DNA from: a virus
Reading direction: 5' to 3' (one strand)
DNA length: 42,144 nucleotides
Virus record (IMG/VR): IMGVR_UViG_3300025929_000028
Coordinates: 1-42,144 of that record
A program made the translations under genes and the position numbers. The notes under the pieces were generated by a model. That model saw nothing but the letters and a program-made list of their open reading frames with translations. It was not told where the DNA came from and did no database searches. Positions 30,140-39,068 of this stretch are shown here, piece by piece; positions within the stretch are counted from its first letter, which is position 1, and each line of letters begins with the position of its first letter.

Positions 30140-30499
30140 TCACTCCTGAGTGTCAGCGTCCTCGTCGACAGCCTTCTCTTCCGGCGTACGCTCGTCGACG
30201 ACCTCGGCCGGCGGAACGGACTCCTCCGCGTTCACGTCTTCCTCGTCGACAGGCTCGGGAGCACCGGAGGGAAGGCTGGAGCCCTCGACACCTTCGGCGA
30301 CGGTTACACGCTGCAGCGGGCCCACAGGGGTCTCGCCCGAGAACTCGTCGGACTCCTCGATGGAATCCGAAGCGAGCAGGGTAGCGATGTCGTTGTCGTT
30401 CAGGCCGTGCTCTGCGGTGATCTCGTCGCCGGGCTGGATCGTGACAGCAGTGCCGTCGTCGAGCCCGTGCTGGATCTGGGTCTTGGCGAAGTAAGCCAT
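30140..30499 (-). CDS. Acidic head-associated protein
   Basis: 119 residues, starting MAYFAKTQIQHGLDDG and then becoming very acidic and Pro-rich (EEDVNAEESVPPAEVVDE). It sits directly after the major capsid gene, where phages of this type have a small gene whose N-terminus binds the head. The codons end mostly in G or C, as in the capsid gene. Function unknown. Confidence 0.64.
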   Translation of the reverse strand: MAYFAKTQIQHGLDDGTAVTIQPGDEITAEHGLNDNDIATLLASDSIEESDEFSGETPVGPLQRVTVAEGVEGSSLPSGAPEPVDEEDVNAEESVPPAEVVDERTPEEKAVDEDADTQE

Positions 30500-30512
30500 A
30501 CTTCCTCCTTCC

Positions 30513-31541
30513 TCAGGCCACCGCGTTCTGGATGAGGTAGCCGGTGATGAGCAGGTTGTTCTCGATGCCGACCAGCTTCAGGTCGTAGCGCCGACGAACG
30601 CGGACGATGTCCGACGCACGTGGGTCTTCACGCCACCGATCGATGACCTGCGACTGCGAAGAACCACCCGTCTTGCCGTTGTCGCGCGCCTGACCTCCAC
30701 CGAAGCCCCACACGAATTCGTAGCCGAACCCGAGCTTCTTGATGCCGGGAGCACCAGGCACGTAGGCGAGGATAACATCCTTGCCCCACATGTAGGTCAT
30801 GTTCGCCGAAGTGACGGACACGCCCGCACCAGCAGTGGAGTAGCCGACACCTGGGACCAGGACGCGATCGATGCCCAGAACTGAGGAAATGATCTCCGGC
30901 GTCAGGATCGCGCGCTCGGAGTACTTGATGCGCTCGATGAAGTCCGGGTGGTCCTCGAGCTGTGTCATCACCTGGTACGGGAAGATAGCCAGGTTCGGGT
31001 TCTTGAAGATCTTCGCGTTGATCGCTCGGATGCCGGTCTTGATGTCCGAGATCGGGTTGGACGTCGAGTAGTTCGCGCTGTTCCACTGAGCAGTACCCGA
31101 CAGCGTGACACTGTTGCCCGACGCGTAGTTACCGATCGTACGGGCCATGTTCATCATGTTCAGTTCGCGACTGAACATGATGCGATCGGTGATCAGCTCC
31201 GTAGCGTCCTGGTCCGGCTGCAGAGGGATGTCGGCGTTCTGCCGCTCTTCATCCGTGACCGCGATCTGAAGGGCATGCTCGGAAGCGTAGTACGAGTCCG
31301 TGCTGACCTTGAGACCAGGGATCTCGTTCGCGACCGTACCAGGTGCACGAACGTCGTTGGCCTCGACCTTGAAGAACTCACGGTCGAAGATGTAGTACTT
31401 GTTGGACTGCTTCGCCACAGGCACGGCCGGAAAGAGCTCCGGCCCGACGAAGCCCATGTCCATCGGCCACTGGATCGAGATCTGGGTGAGGACTAGATCG
31501 ACGTGGACTGAGCCGGACCCCGAAGGGCTGTAAACTGCCAT
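30513..31541 (-). CDS. Major capsid protein (HK97 fold, gpE-like)
   Basis: 342 residues with a good ribosome site (GGAGGGAG). N-terminal QWPMDMGFVGPELFPAVPV, then YYIFDREFFKVEAND and KVSTDSYYASEHAL are typical of the gpE-like major capsid family; the C-terminus ends RRRYDLKLVGIENNLLITG. It follows the decoration and protease/scaffold genes. Its codons are more G/C-ending than most of the genome, consistent with high expression. Confidence 0.88.
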   Translation of the reverse strand: MAVYSPSGSGSVHVDLVLTQISIQWPMDMGFVGPELFPAVPVAKQSNKYYIFDREFFKVEANDVRAPGTVANEIPGLKVSTDSYYASEHALQIAVTDEERQNADIPLQPDQDATELITDRIMFSRELNMMNMARTIGNYASGNSVTLSGTAQWNSANYSTSNPISDIKTGIRAINAKIFKNPNLAIFPYQVMTQLEDHPDFIERIKYSERAILTPEIISSVLGIDRVLVPGVGYSTAGAGVSVTSANMTYMWGKDVILAYVPGAPGIKKLGFGYEFVWGFGGGQARDNGKTGGSSQSQVIDRWREDPRASDIVRVRRRYDLKLVGIENNLLITGYLIQNAVA

Positions 31542-31560
31542 GATTCACTCCCTCCGAGAA

Positions 31561-31962
31561 TCAGCTGGAAACTGTCGCACCCGGCGTCAGCAGCACATCG
31601 ATGACCTGACCAGAACCGGAAGCACCCGTGAGGGCGATGCCAGCCTGCTTGGTGCCCGCAGCACCTGCGGTGACGAAGTTGCCAGACGCGTCACAGAACA
31701 CGGGCGTGTAGATGGTGATCGCACCGCCGGTCACACCACGAGTGATACCCATGATGCGCACGTCAACGGTCGCCTTGCCCGTCGAGACCTTGGCCGCATC
31801 CAAGGTCTCCTGGTACACCCCTAGAACACGCGTGCTGGTACCAGCAGTGGTGACGGAACCGCCTGAAGCATCCGTAGTGTCCAGCGTGGCACACGTGAAC
31901 GCATTGACGGTAGCGGAGGCGTTGACCTTGAAGCCCTTGTCGAGAACGAAGTTCGGACCCAT
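31561..31962 (-). CDS. Capsid decoration-like protein (DUF2190 type)
   Basis: 133 residues with GGAGGAGG upstream. The sequence is small-residue-rich and beta-rich (VLDKGFKVNASATVNAFT, then RVLGVYQETLDAAKV and ITRGVTGGAITIYT), like head decoration or DUF2190 proteins found between scaffold and capsid genes. It would stabilise the mature head. Confidence 0.76.
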   Translation of the reverse strand: MGPNFVLDKGFKVNASATVNAFTCATLDTTDASGGSVTTAGTSTRVLGVYQETLDAAKVSTGKATVDVRIMGITRGVTGGAITIYTPVFCDASGNFVTAGAAGTKQAGIALTGASGSGQVIDVLLTPGATVSS

Positions 31963-31977
31963 GACTTACCTCCTCCC

Positions 31978-32466
31978 TTACTCGCCAGCCAGAGTGGACA
32001 GACGGTAGTTCTCGTACAGCTGCGGATCGTTCGCAGCGACCGTGCGAACAGCGTCGGTGTACGACAGCGTCTTGTCCTCGGCACGAACCCGTGCGACAGC
32101 GTCGCTAAAGGCCTTGACACCCGTCAGTTGCTCCTCAGCACTGATGTGCTGCCGAGCGATGCCACGCTCACCCAGTTCGACGATACCCTTACGCTCGACG
32201 AAGAGACGCAGGATCTCAGAGAACTTCAGGCACGCCTCGGCAGGGAGCGTGAGCATGAAGGGCTCAGCCAGCTCCCTAACCGCAGGGGTGAGAACGTAGT
32301 TGCCCTCGCTCAGTTCGGTCAGCTGTCGCTGAACCTCGGCGAGCCTATTCGCTGCCTCCAGCACAGCCAACTTCTCGCTCATCTGCTTGAAGACCGGGTG
32401 CTCCATCAGCTGCTGGTCGGACAGGGTCACCGCAGGTGCCCCGCCGCCCTTGTCCTTATCGGACAT
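31978..32466 (-). CDS. Internal-start scaffolding protein (Nu3-like)
   Basis: In frame with the protease gene, ATG 32466 is preceded by AAGGAG with six bases between. The product, 162 residues, begins MSDKDKGGGAPAV and contains the helical, charged scaffold region. This copies the lambda C/Nu3 arrangement, where the scaffold is the C-terminal part of the protease gene made from its own start. Confidence 0.74.
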   Translation of the reverse strand: MSDKDKGGGAPAVTLSDQQLMEHPVFKQMSEKLAVLEAANRLAEVQRQLTELSEGNYVLTPAVRELAEPFMLTLPAEACLKFSEILRLFVERKGIVELGERGIARQHISAEEQLTGVKAFSDAVARVRAEDKTLSYTDAVRTVAANDPQLYENYRLSTLAGE

Positions 32467-33195
32467 CTGCGTCTCCTTGTCGTTGCCCTGCCCGGGCTCC
32501 TTGGTTTCGTCATCACCCTCGGATGCCTCATCCTTGGTGAGCATACTAACCGCACCCAGGATCTGGTTGTGGTCAGCGTTGTGATCGAGACCCAGAAGAT
32601 CCGCCATCCTACCGAGCGCATCGTCAACGCTCAATGGTGCAACGGAACTGCTCTGGGGATCAGTACGCGTACCCGTACCATCGTTGGGTGAAGTAGGAGG
32701 CGCTGACGTCGCGAGAAGCTTCGTCATTGCTTCCGAGAGATTGACCGGCTGGATGTTCTTCAGGAAAGGACGGTTGGTGAGTGCACCACCGAACAGAACG
32801 TCAGTGTGAGTCACACCCTGATTGTCCGTCCAGGAGTCCGTGTACTCAGGCGAGAAGTAACGGTACTCCTTGTCCATGATCTTCTTCGCAGCAGCAGGCG
32901 TCCAGTCCACATGAAGGTACAGACCGTCGGGTCGCGCCTCTGCCTGCTTGACCCATCCGGCAGCGATCTGCGTCTGCGCCTTGTGGTCGTAGTCGATGTC
33001 AAGATCCGTACCACGAACCTTGTTGTTGACGCTCGCTGCGAAGGCCTTCACACGCTCTGGCGTCACATTGATCTCGCCATACGTGGGATGCTGGTACTTG
33101 CCGACGGGGAAGGCCTGGATCCAGCTCGATGTGGTATTGTCATCGAACTGAATACCCGAGAGGTCGTACAGGTAGCTAAAGGTCTGCGTCGTCAC
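31978..33195 (-). CDS. Prohead protease-scaffold fusion (Mu I-like)
   Basis: 405 residues, GTG start. The first 150 or so look like the Mu gpI-type prohead protease: WIQAFPVGKYQHPTYGEI, then VRGTDLDIDYDHKAQT with the DYDH segment, AGWVKQAEARPDGLY and FSPEYTDSW. A Pro/Ser linker and a helical scaffold part follow (KLAVLEAANRLAEVQRQL). It cuts itself and the scaffold during head maturation. A strong internal start at 32466 should give the scaffold alone. Confidence 0.84.
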   Translation of the reverse strand: MTTQTFSYLYDLSGIQFDDNTTSSWIQAFPVGKYQHPTYGEINVTPERVKAFAASVNNKVRGTDLDIDYDHKAQTQIAAGWVKQAEARPDGLYLHVDWTPAAAKKIMDKEYRYFSPEYTDSWTDNQGVTHTDVLFGGALTNRPFLKNIQPVNLSEAMTKLLATSAPPTSPNDGTGTRTDPQSSSVAPLSVDDALGRMADLLGLDHNADHNQILGAVSMLTKDEASEGDDETKEPGQGNDKETQMSDKDKGGGAPAVTLSDQQLMEHPVFKQMSEKLAVLEAANRLAEVQRQLTELSEGNYVLTPAVRELAEPFMLTLPAEACLKFSEILRLFVERKGIVELGERGIARQHISAEEQLTGVKAFSDAVARVRAEDKTLSYTDAVRTVAANDPQLYENYRLSTLAGE

Positions 33196-33422
33196 TTCCC
33201 GTAGCCACCGCCCTTCCCCTTCGAAGGAACCTTCTTGGGTACGGGCTTCTTAGCCGCAACCTTCTTGAGGTTCGGATTGGCTGCCTTAGCAGCAGGAGAC
33301 GCATTGCGCGCGCCTGCTGCAATGATGGCCTTCGCGGCTGCAGGAGACTTGCCCTGCGCCTCAACCTTCTTGGCAGCGGCCGCAAAGCCCATGCCCTTCT
33401 TGGCAGCAGGCTTACCTGCCAT
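33192..33422 (-). CDS. Lys/Ala/Pro-rich basic protein
   Basis: 76 residues, almost only Lys, Ala, Gly and Pro (KPAAKKGMGFAAAAKK, then KKPVPKKVPSKGKGGG). Such histone-tail-like small proteins are found in actinophage head modules and probably bind DNA or the portal interior. Overlaps the protease start by four bases. Confidence 0.68.
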   Translation of the reverse strand: MAGKPAAKKGMGFAAAAKKVEAQGKSPAAAKAIIAAGARNASPAAKAANPNLKKVAAKKPVPKKVPSKGKGGGYGK

Positions 33423-33496
33423 GGCGCGCCCCTTTCCCTTGTCTTAATGATAACACAGTGACCCAAGGGTACACAACTGATTCGTATATACGTGTA

Positions 33497-35041
33497 CTAC
33501 TTACCACTCCTGTCAACGCCCGCGTTCCCGCGAGGAACAGATACCACAGGGCGCCTGCTTTGCCTTGGGAGCTGTGCGGGCGAAGGGGCTGGCGCGCTGG
33601 GAACGTTCGCGCCAGAGGGACCTCGCTGCTGGTTCGCAGGAGTAGGACGTGCGGTTCCACCACCTTGAGGCGCGGTTGCCTGACCCTCGATCGGGGCACC
33701 CTGCGGGTTAGCGATGTCGCGAGAGGTCGTGGGGTCACGCGGCGGAAGGTCGGTCTCTTCGCGAAGGGCATCTTCCAGGTCATCATCAGGTGTAAGAGCG
33801 CCTGCACCGACCAGGTTGCGAACCGTGAAGGAGAGTGTACGCCAGTCTTCCTGTTCACCGATCCGTCGTGCCTTGAGTTCAGGATAGCCATTGGGTGTCC
33901 GCGCGAAGTTGAAGTTGACCAGGTCAGGAATGCAGTACGAGTTGAAGACGTCTTCAACACACGAGGCCAGGAACCTAGTACTGCGCATGAACATCGTGTG
34001 GTCTTCATCCTTGCCACGACTGGATTCGACGTCGATGAAGTTGCCCAGGACGTTCATTTCGATCTGGTCATCGTGGTAGTTGAGGGAGTCTAGCGCATTG
34101 ACCGGCTGGCCCTCGAGCTTGGCGAAGACGATGTCCCAGTTGGGAGGAAGAACAATGTGTGCACGCTCGTTGGTACGCAGATTACGTCCGAGGTTGTCTG
34201 CAACTGTGCGATCGTCCTTAGAGAAGCCCGGAGGAAGCTTAATGATCGGGATGCCAATGCCGTGACGTTCCTTCTGGATGGCATCGATCTTCTCCAGTTG
34301 CTGCTTGTAGTACCAGGGCTTGTACGCAGACCTCAGGAGGGAGAGGCCGGTCATGTCGCCGCCCTCCTTCTCGAAGGTGAAGACGGCAAGCTTGTTGATG
34401 GGGATGAAGATGGTATTCAGGATACTGTAGTTGTACATCTGGACACCTGCAGGACCGCCCTTGTCGTCAAACTCCCAGTACAGAACATCGAGAGGGTGGC
34501 GAGGAGCGAACTTCTGCCAACACACCATTCCAGGGCGCTCAGGGTGCTTGTTGGTCCAGACCTTCTCGAACATGTAGTAGCCGAACTCGAGGCACAGCAG
34601 CGTCTCAGTCAGCAGCTGTGGCCAGGAGTTGGTCATGCCCTTGAAGAGGTTCCACGACACGAAGTCGGCGATCTTCTTGTCCCGTGCGGAAGGGCTCGCA
34701 GGCTTGATGAACCAGCGAGCACTAAGGACAGGGGTCTTCATCAGACGCAGAGTCGAGCGGACCGTCGAGTCGGACCTACGCATCTTGTCATAGGTCCGAA
34801 GACCTTGCTGTTCACGAAGGTCAGGATTGTATTCCTGCCTGAGGAAGCTCAGGTAGGTCGACGGGCTCGTGGTGCCAATCTCATTCAGGTCAGGGCGCCC
34901 AAGTGTATTGTTCGCAGCAAGCGTATTACCGCGCTCAGCCATGATGACTACTGACTGACCATCAGGATCGGTAACACGATCGATGAACTCGTACTTCTCA
35001 AGCGCCTCAGCCCACGTGAGGCCCGACTCTGTAGTGGTCAT
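33497..35041 (-). CDS. Portal protein
   Basis: 514 residues from ATG 35041, which overlaps the preceding stop (ATGA); the upstream in-frame start at 35080 lies in the previous gene. MRRSDSTVRSTLRLMKTP, then FGYYMFEKVW, FAPRHPLDVLYW and GGDMTGLSLLRSAYKPWYYK are the helical core of a phage portal (DUF935-like type). The C-terminus is Pro/Gln-rich and disordered. It forms the ring through which TerL packages DNA. Confidence 0.87.
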   Translation of the reverse strand: MTTTESGLTWAEALEKYEFIDRVTDPDGQSVVIMAERGNTLAANNTLGRPDLNEIGTTSPSTYLSFLRQEYNPDLREQQGLRTYDKMRRSDSTVRSTLRLMKTPVLSARWFIKPASPSARDKKIADFVSWNLFKGMTNSWPQLLTETLLCLEFGYYMFEKVWTNKHPERPGMVCWQKFAPRHPLDVLYWEFDDKGGPAGVQMYNYSILNTIFIPINKLAVFTFEKEGGDMTGLSLLRSAYKPWYYKQQLEKIDAIQKERHGIGIPIIKLPPGFSKDDRTVADNLGRNLRTNERAHIVLPPNWDIVFAKLEGQPVNALDSLNYHDDQIEMNVLGNFIDVESSRGKDEDHTMFMRSTRFLASCVEDVFNSYCIPDLVNFNFARTPNGYPELKARRIGEQEDWRTLSFTVRNLVGAGALTPDDDLEDALREETDLPPRDPTTSRDIANPQGAPIEGQATAPQGGGTARPTPANQQRGPSGANVPSAPAPSPAQLPRQSRRPVVSVPRGNAGVDRSGK

Positions 35042-35241
35042 GGTGTGTATGTCCCTGCCCTTGAGCCCGTGCGTGACCACTTAGGAACGCCGACAGAAGC
35101 AGTTCCGAAGGTAGTACCAGTATGGCCGAGCCTTACGATCGGTGCGGTGTCCGTTGCGAAGCTGGTAACCGTACCCGGAAGCAGCTTGCCACCGCTGAAC
35201 ACATTGACGTGGCTGTTTACCTTCAGCTTCCGGGTCGCCAT
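35038..35241 (-). CDS. Small protein between Ig-like gene and portal
   Basis: 67 residues, starting MATRKLKVNSHVNVFSGG. Beta-rich and Gly/Thr-rich, with the look of a small structural or decoration protein. Overlaps both neighbours. Function unknown. Confidence 0.62.
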   Translation of the reverse strand: MATRKLKVNSHVNVFSGGKLLPGTVTSFATDTAPIVRLGHTGTTFGTASVGVPKWSRTGSRAGTYTP

Positions 35242-35762
35242 CAGAGCCCCCGGTTCTGGTAAGCACCAGTCTGCTTGACGCTAGTAGCGAGAGGAACGCC
35301 ATGAATCAGGCGCCCACCCTGCAGCTCCGGAAAGAGCAGCGTCGCAGTTGCAGTGGAGGCAGGAGCAGTGACGCCCGTCTGAGGCGTGACGGAACCAGTG
35401 TCAACGAACACGTTACTGGTCTGCTGTGACATTAACAGCTGTGATCCGGACGTGCGTCCGTAGAAGCGGTAGGCAGTAGCACCAGGTGTCACGGGTGCAG
35501 TGACGGTCACGGTGGAGGTGCTGCCAGTGGTGACCTGGGACGCTGTGGCACTTCCCACAGTCTCGACGCCATTCACGAGCGCAGTGCAGCTGTACGCGTA
35601 GGTACCCGCGGCCAGAGTACCGCCAGTAGTCGCAGTCCCAACGCCAGGTGTGGCCAGCGCTGAACCTGCAAACCCCAGATGCGCGGCCGACATGCTCCGT
35701 CCATTGGCGAAGATATACCGCACTGCGTGCTGGAGAGCAGTCTTAGCGGCCCTAAGTGGCAT
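35241..35762 (-). CDS. Ig-like/fibronectin-domain virion protein
   Basis: 173 residues with GGAGGG upstream. A short helical start (KTALQHAVRYIFANGRSM) is followed by an Ig-like module at about 45-130 (GGTLAAGTYAYSCTAL, YRFYGRTSG, VFVDTGSVTP) close in pattern to the one in the tail tube protein. Probably a displayed domain on the head. It lies between TerL and portal, an uncommon place for a virion decoration gene. Confidence 0.7.
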   Translation of the reverse strand: MPLRAAKTALQHAVRYIFANGRSMSAAHLGFAGSALATPGVGTATTGGTLAAGTYAYSCTALVNGVETVGSATASQVTTGSTSTVTVTAPVTPGATAYRFYGRTSGSQLLMSQQTSNVFVDTGSVTPQTGVTAPASTATATLLFPELQGGRLIHGVPLATSVKQTGAYQNRGL

Positions 35763-35807
35763 GTTCCCTCCTCTACTTCCACGTTACATAAACGTGAACG
35801 GTTGAAG

Positions 35808-37259
35808 CTAGAAGATTAGTTCAGATGCCACGAACATGCCGTGGTCGAGTTCGGAGCTGGCAAGTCCTCGCATACCGGACAGCCTGTTGAGATCGCCCGG
35901 ATCAGGGTCGCGGTAGAACGACGTCGGACCCATAACCTCACTCAGGTGGTGGCTAGCACCCAACGTAAACAGGTGTACAAGGCCATACCTGATTGCATCC
36001 ATAGCATGGTCTTCGACCTTCTGACCCATCTCGGGCACATTCGAACCGTTGACAGGTTCCTTGGACTTGTAGTTGTTGAACTCCTTGATGACGTTCTTGC
36101 AGGAATGATCAACATACAGTCCAGGGCGCTCAATGGGCCGCTCGTGCTCGTCGTATAGGCCTGTCTCGCGCATCTTCAAGAACTTCTTGACGGTCATTAC
36201 ACCGTCGCGCCAGTTCTCCTTAGCCTTCGGGTCTGCATAGCACCCGACTAACTTCTCGCTGACCGTAATAGCTGCCTCAGGATCGGCAGCGTCGCCAAAG
36301 GCCATATCCAGCCTATAGCCCTTAGGCTGTTCACGTGCCTTCATCTCACGTAAGGCAGTGTCTAGAGTTACGAAGGCCTTGTAGTACTCACGCCAGATGT
36401 AGATAGTGTCATCAGGTGCGACCTGGAACTCGATCGCAGCCATAGGGTTCGTGAAGCCCCAGTCAAAGGCAACGTAGTTAGGCCAGGCAGGGTTGAACGT
36501 ATGCTTCTTAACGTGAACGGTTTCTCGCCACTCGCCGTAAATCTTACCGACAAAGGCTGAGAACTGTGCACCGATTTCTTGGTCGAACCACTCCGTAATG
36601 GTACTAGCCTTGAGTTCCTGAATCTCAGGGTCGTCGTACCCTGTCGGATAGATCGCCGTGTTAGACCAGGAAGGAAACTGCCACGACTCGTACAGCGGAC
36701 GATCAGGATCCTGGCCATACTGCCACATCTTGTGCAGCCAGTTATAACCCTCAGGCGTAGTCGGGAAGGTAGCGAACCCGCGGAAGTCAGTCAGCGCGGG
36801 TCGAATGTACTTCTTCCACGTCTGTTCCTTCTGCTTGGCCGCCTCGGACATAATGACGCCGTTGAGCGCATCACCGACCAAGTTTTCAGGGTGCTCAGCC
36901 GAGCGAACCTCTAGGCGCGTCTGCCAGGGAAACTCAATGTACATGTCCCCTTGCTTCTTGTTGTACGCCTTCTTGATTCGCTTGTCCCTACCAAACCCCT
37001 TACCGATCATTAGGTCATCCCAGATGACCCGAAACTCCTTCTCACCCAAGTCGTAGGTCGGACCTACAATCCAGTACCGCGTCTTGGGAATGAACAGGTG
37101 AGGCTCGAGGTCCCGCGCAGCCATTGTGGACTTACCAAACCGCCGACCACAGCAGGGGACTCGAAACCGTGCCTGGGAGTTGTGGAACTTCCACTGCTCA
37201 GGGTGAGGAGTGTAGTTAATGGACTTGAAGTACTTACGCTTATCCACTACCAGACTCAT
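35808..37259 (-). CDS. Terminase large subunit
   Basis: 483 residues, the packaging motor. The ATPase has Walker A CCGRRFGKST (about 36-45) and a Walker B-like GVIMSEAA, in which Ser stands where Asp is usual, and the coupling motif FPTTPEG. The RNase H-type nuclease has Asp residues in YVAFDWGFT, MAFGDAADPE and DHAMDAIRYG. It begins where the tail-fibre gene ends (TAATG). Confidence 0.93.
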   Translation of the reverse strand: MSLVVDKRKYFKSINYTPHPEQWKFHNSQARFRVPCCGRRFGKSTMAARDLEPHLFIPKTRYWIVGPTYDLGEKEFRVIWDDLMIGKGFGRDKRIKKAYNKKQGDMYIEFPWQTRLEVRSAEHPENLVGDALNGVIMSEAAKQKEQTWKKYIRPALTDFRGFATFPTTPEGYNWLHKMWQYGQDPDRPLYESWQFPSWSNTAIYPTGYDDPEIQELKASTITEWFDQEIGAQFSAFVGKIYGEWRETVHVKKHTFNPAWPNYVAFDWGFTNPMAAIEFQVAPDDTIYIWREYYKAFVTLDTALREMKAREQPKGYRLDMAFGDAADPEAAITVSEKLVGCYADPKAKENWRDGVMTVKKFLKMRETGLYDEHERPIERPGLYVDHSCKNVIKEFNNYKSKEPVNGSNVPEMGQKVEDHAMDAIRYGLVHLFTLGASHHLSEVMGPTSFYRDPDPGDLNRLSGMRGLASSELDHGMFVASELIF

Positions 37260-38656
37260 TAGCTCACCCCACAGAGGTAGCCGTAGCCAGATTCCGTACC
37301 GTAAGCTGTAGGGTCGAAGCTAGCAGGAAGCGCATTACCGCCCGCATAGCCGCAACGGCGGTTGGTCTGACCAGGTCCACGAGTAGCGAAGGTATGCGCG
37401 TCGACAGGCGAGTTAGGGAAGCAGAGCTGAGGGTTACCACCAGCGAACCCGCGAATCAATGCTAACAGGTAGAAATACGACGTACCAACAGTAACAGCGC
37501 CGCCAGTAATGGCGCCACCCTTCCAGCCTGTCGAGGTCCACAGAGTGTTGTCGTTGGCTGTGGTACCCTTCTGTGCACCTGTGTCGTCATAAATGCCGAG
37601 CTGGTTGGGAGTGGTAGTGTTGTCGTAAGTGCCTGCGACACCACATGCAGCCCAGAGGTTAGTTACGATGCCGCTCGAAGGGGTCGGCAATCGCATGTAC
37701 CAGATCGTGTTGTTACCGCCCGGCTGCGTGAACTGGTACGTAAGTGGATCGCCCGTAATTGCAGTAAGTCCGTAGCCAGCAGGAAGGTATAGGTTCGGAC
37801 CCGACCCACCACCTGAAGGCGTTGCCCACTTGATGCCTGATGTCTGTGTATGGTCCGCTGTAGGTACCTGACCGTCGGAGCCTACGCCTAACCGTACAAC
37901 AGTGCTAGCACCAGTAGCAACGAGGATGTCACCCTTAGTGGTAGCCACTGACTTCGGAATAGCATTGCTAGCCGTAGTCTGCGCATTAGACGCAGCCGTC
38001 GAAACACTAGACAAGTCATTCTGCAAGTTGGCAACGTCAGCTTCGGAGTGCGTATGGCTTAGCGCAGCCTTGCCCGCAAGGGCCGGTACCGTAGGCGAGG
38101 CGGCCGTGCCAGCAAGGTCCCCCGCAAGCTGGATCTTGCCCTTCGACGTCGTAGTCGCATCAGGCGTCCCAGATGCAGCAAAGCTGTCCACGTACTGCTT
38201 GGTCGCTGCACCCAGTGCAGTAGTCGGATCAGCAGCAAGAGTCAAGGCACCAGTCATGGTGCCACCGGTCTTCTGCAAAAACGCTGACAGGTCAAAGCCA
38301 GGCGCAGAAGGAACTGCTACGTGATCCAACAGCTGCGATAACTTCGCACCCGATCCAGCCAATGCAATCAGCACAGGCATGTAGAACGTCTGGTTCCACT
38401 CCTTGGTACGAACCTGCACCTGGTAGAACCACGATGCAGGAGTCAGGCTAGGATCGTCGCTAGCAGGCAGAGACACTGAGAACGAACCATCTACAGCCGA
38501 CACCATAACAACCCAGGTGGTCGGCGACAACACAACCGTGCCAGCTTTGTGGATCTGCTGCGTGAGTCGAAACTCAATGATGCCCGAGTCGAAGGAACCG
38601 TCCCCGCGATAGAGGACGTCACTGACTGTTACGTACGTAACACCAGGCGCAGGCAC
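37259..38656 (-). CDS. Tail fibre / receptor-binding protein
   Basis: 465 residues, GTG start with GGAGGG. The middle has phage fibre repeats (KTGGTMTGALTLAADPTT, then ATKQYVDSFAA and GKIQLAGDLAG), followed by a Ser/Thr-rich shaft and a Gly-rich C-terminal head domain (WYMRLPTPSSGIVTNLW, YLLALIRGFAGG). It binds the host surface. It lies at the start of the late operon, upstream of TerL, instead of with the tail genes. Confidence 0.8.
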   Translation of the reverse strand: MPAPGVTYVTVSDVLYRGDGSFDSGIIEFRLTQQIHKAGTVVLSPTTWVVMVSAVDGSFSVSLPASDDPSLTPASWFYQVQVRTKEWNQTFYMPVLIALAGSGAKLSQLLDHVAVPSAPGFDLSAFLQKTGGTMTGALTLAADPTTALGAATKQYVDSFAASGTPDATTTSKGKIQLAGDLAGTAASPTVPALAGKAALSHTHSEADVANLQNDLSSVSTAASNAQTTASNAIPKSVATTKGDILVATGASTVVRLGVGSDGQVPTADHTQTSGIKWATPSGGGSGPNLYLPAGYGLTAITGDPLTYQFTQPGGNNTIWYMRLPTPSSGIVTNLWAACGVAGTYDNTTTPNQLGIYDDTGAQKGTTANDNTLWTSTGWKGGAITGGAVTVGTSYFYLLALIRGFAGGNPQLCFPNSPVDAHTFATRGPGQTNRRCGYAGGNALPASFDPTAYGTESGYGYLCGVS

Positions 38657-38692
38657 GGTCCCTCCTCACTCAAGATTCCACAGAGCCCTTGG

Positions 38693-39022
38693 TCAGCTCT
38701 GGGTGTCCGGACCAGCCTGCTGAGGAACGTCGGTGTTGACCGGAGTCTGCACAGCGTCGGGCTTGGCCTGCGGGACCCAGTGACTGTGCACCTCGAGGCT
38801 GAAGCTGACGCTGTTACTGTCGCCATGACCATTGCCTGTGACGACGTACTTCACGGCCCACGCGTCTGCCGAATGCGCTGCCTGTCCGCTCGTGGCTTCC
38901 AGGTTGGAAACGACGAGGTCGCGGACCGCCTTACCCAGGTCTCCGTAGTTGGTGTCGTCGCAGGCCTTGAGCTGTGCGACGACCTCGTCCCTGGAACCGA
39001 TTGCCTTGAAACCGAACGTCAT
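38693..39022 (-). CDS. Small hypothetical protein, late operon start
   Basis: 109 residues from ATG 39022 with GGAGAG upstream; the in-frame GTG at 39055 has no ribosome site. MTFGFKAIGSRDEVVAQL at the start, a beta-like part (SNSVSFSLEVHSHW) and a Pro/Gln-rich tail. Function unknown. Placed between the TerS-like gene and the tail fibre. Confidence 0.66.
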   Translation of the reverse strand: MTFGFKAIGSRDEVVAQLKACDDTNYGDLGKAVRDLVVSNLEATSGQAAHSADAWAVKYVVTGNGHGDSNSVSFSLEVHSHWVPQAKPDAVQTPVNTDVPQQAGPDTQS

Positions 39023-39068
39023 GATGTCTCTCCAGTGACTGGTGTATAACACCATCGGGCGTGACGGG

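Noticed and set aside
33458-34093. 211-codon plus-strand frame opposite the portal gene
   Set aside because: Antisense shadow; portal motifs are on the minus strand.
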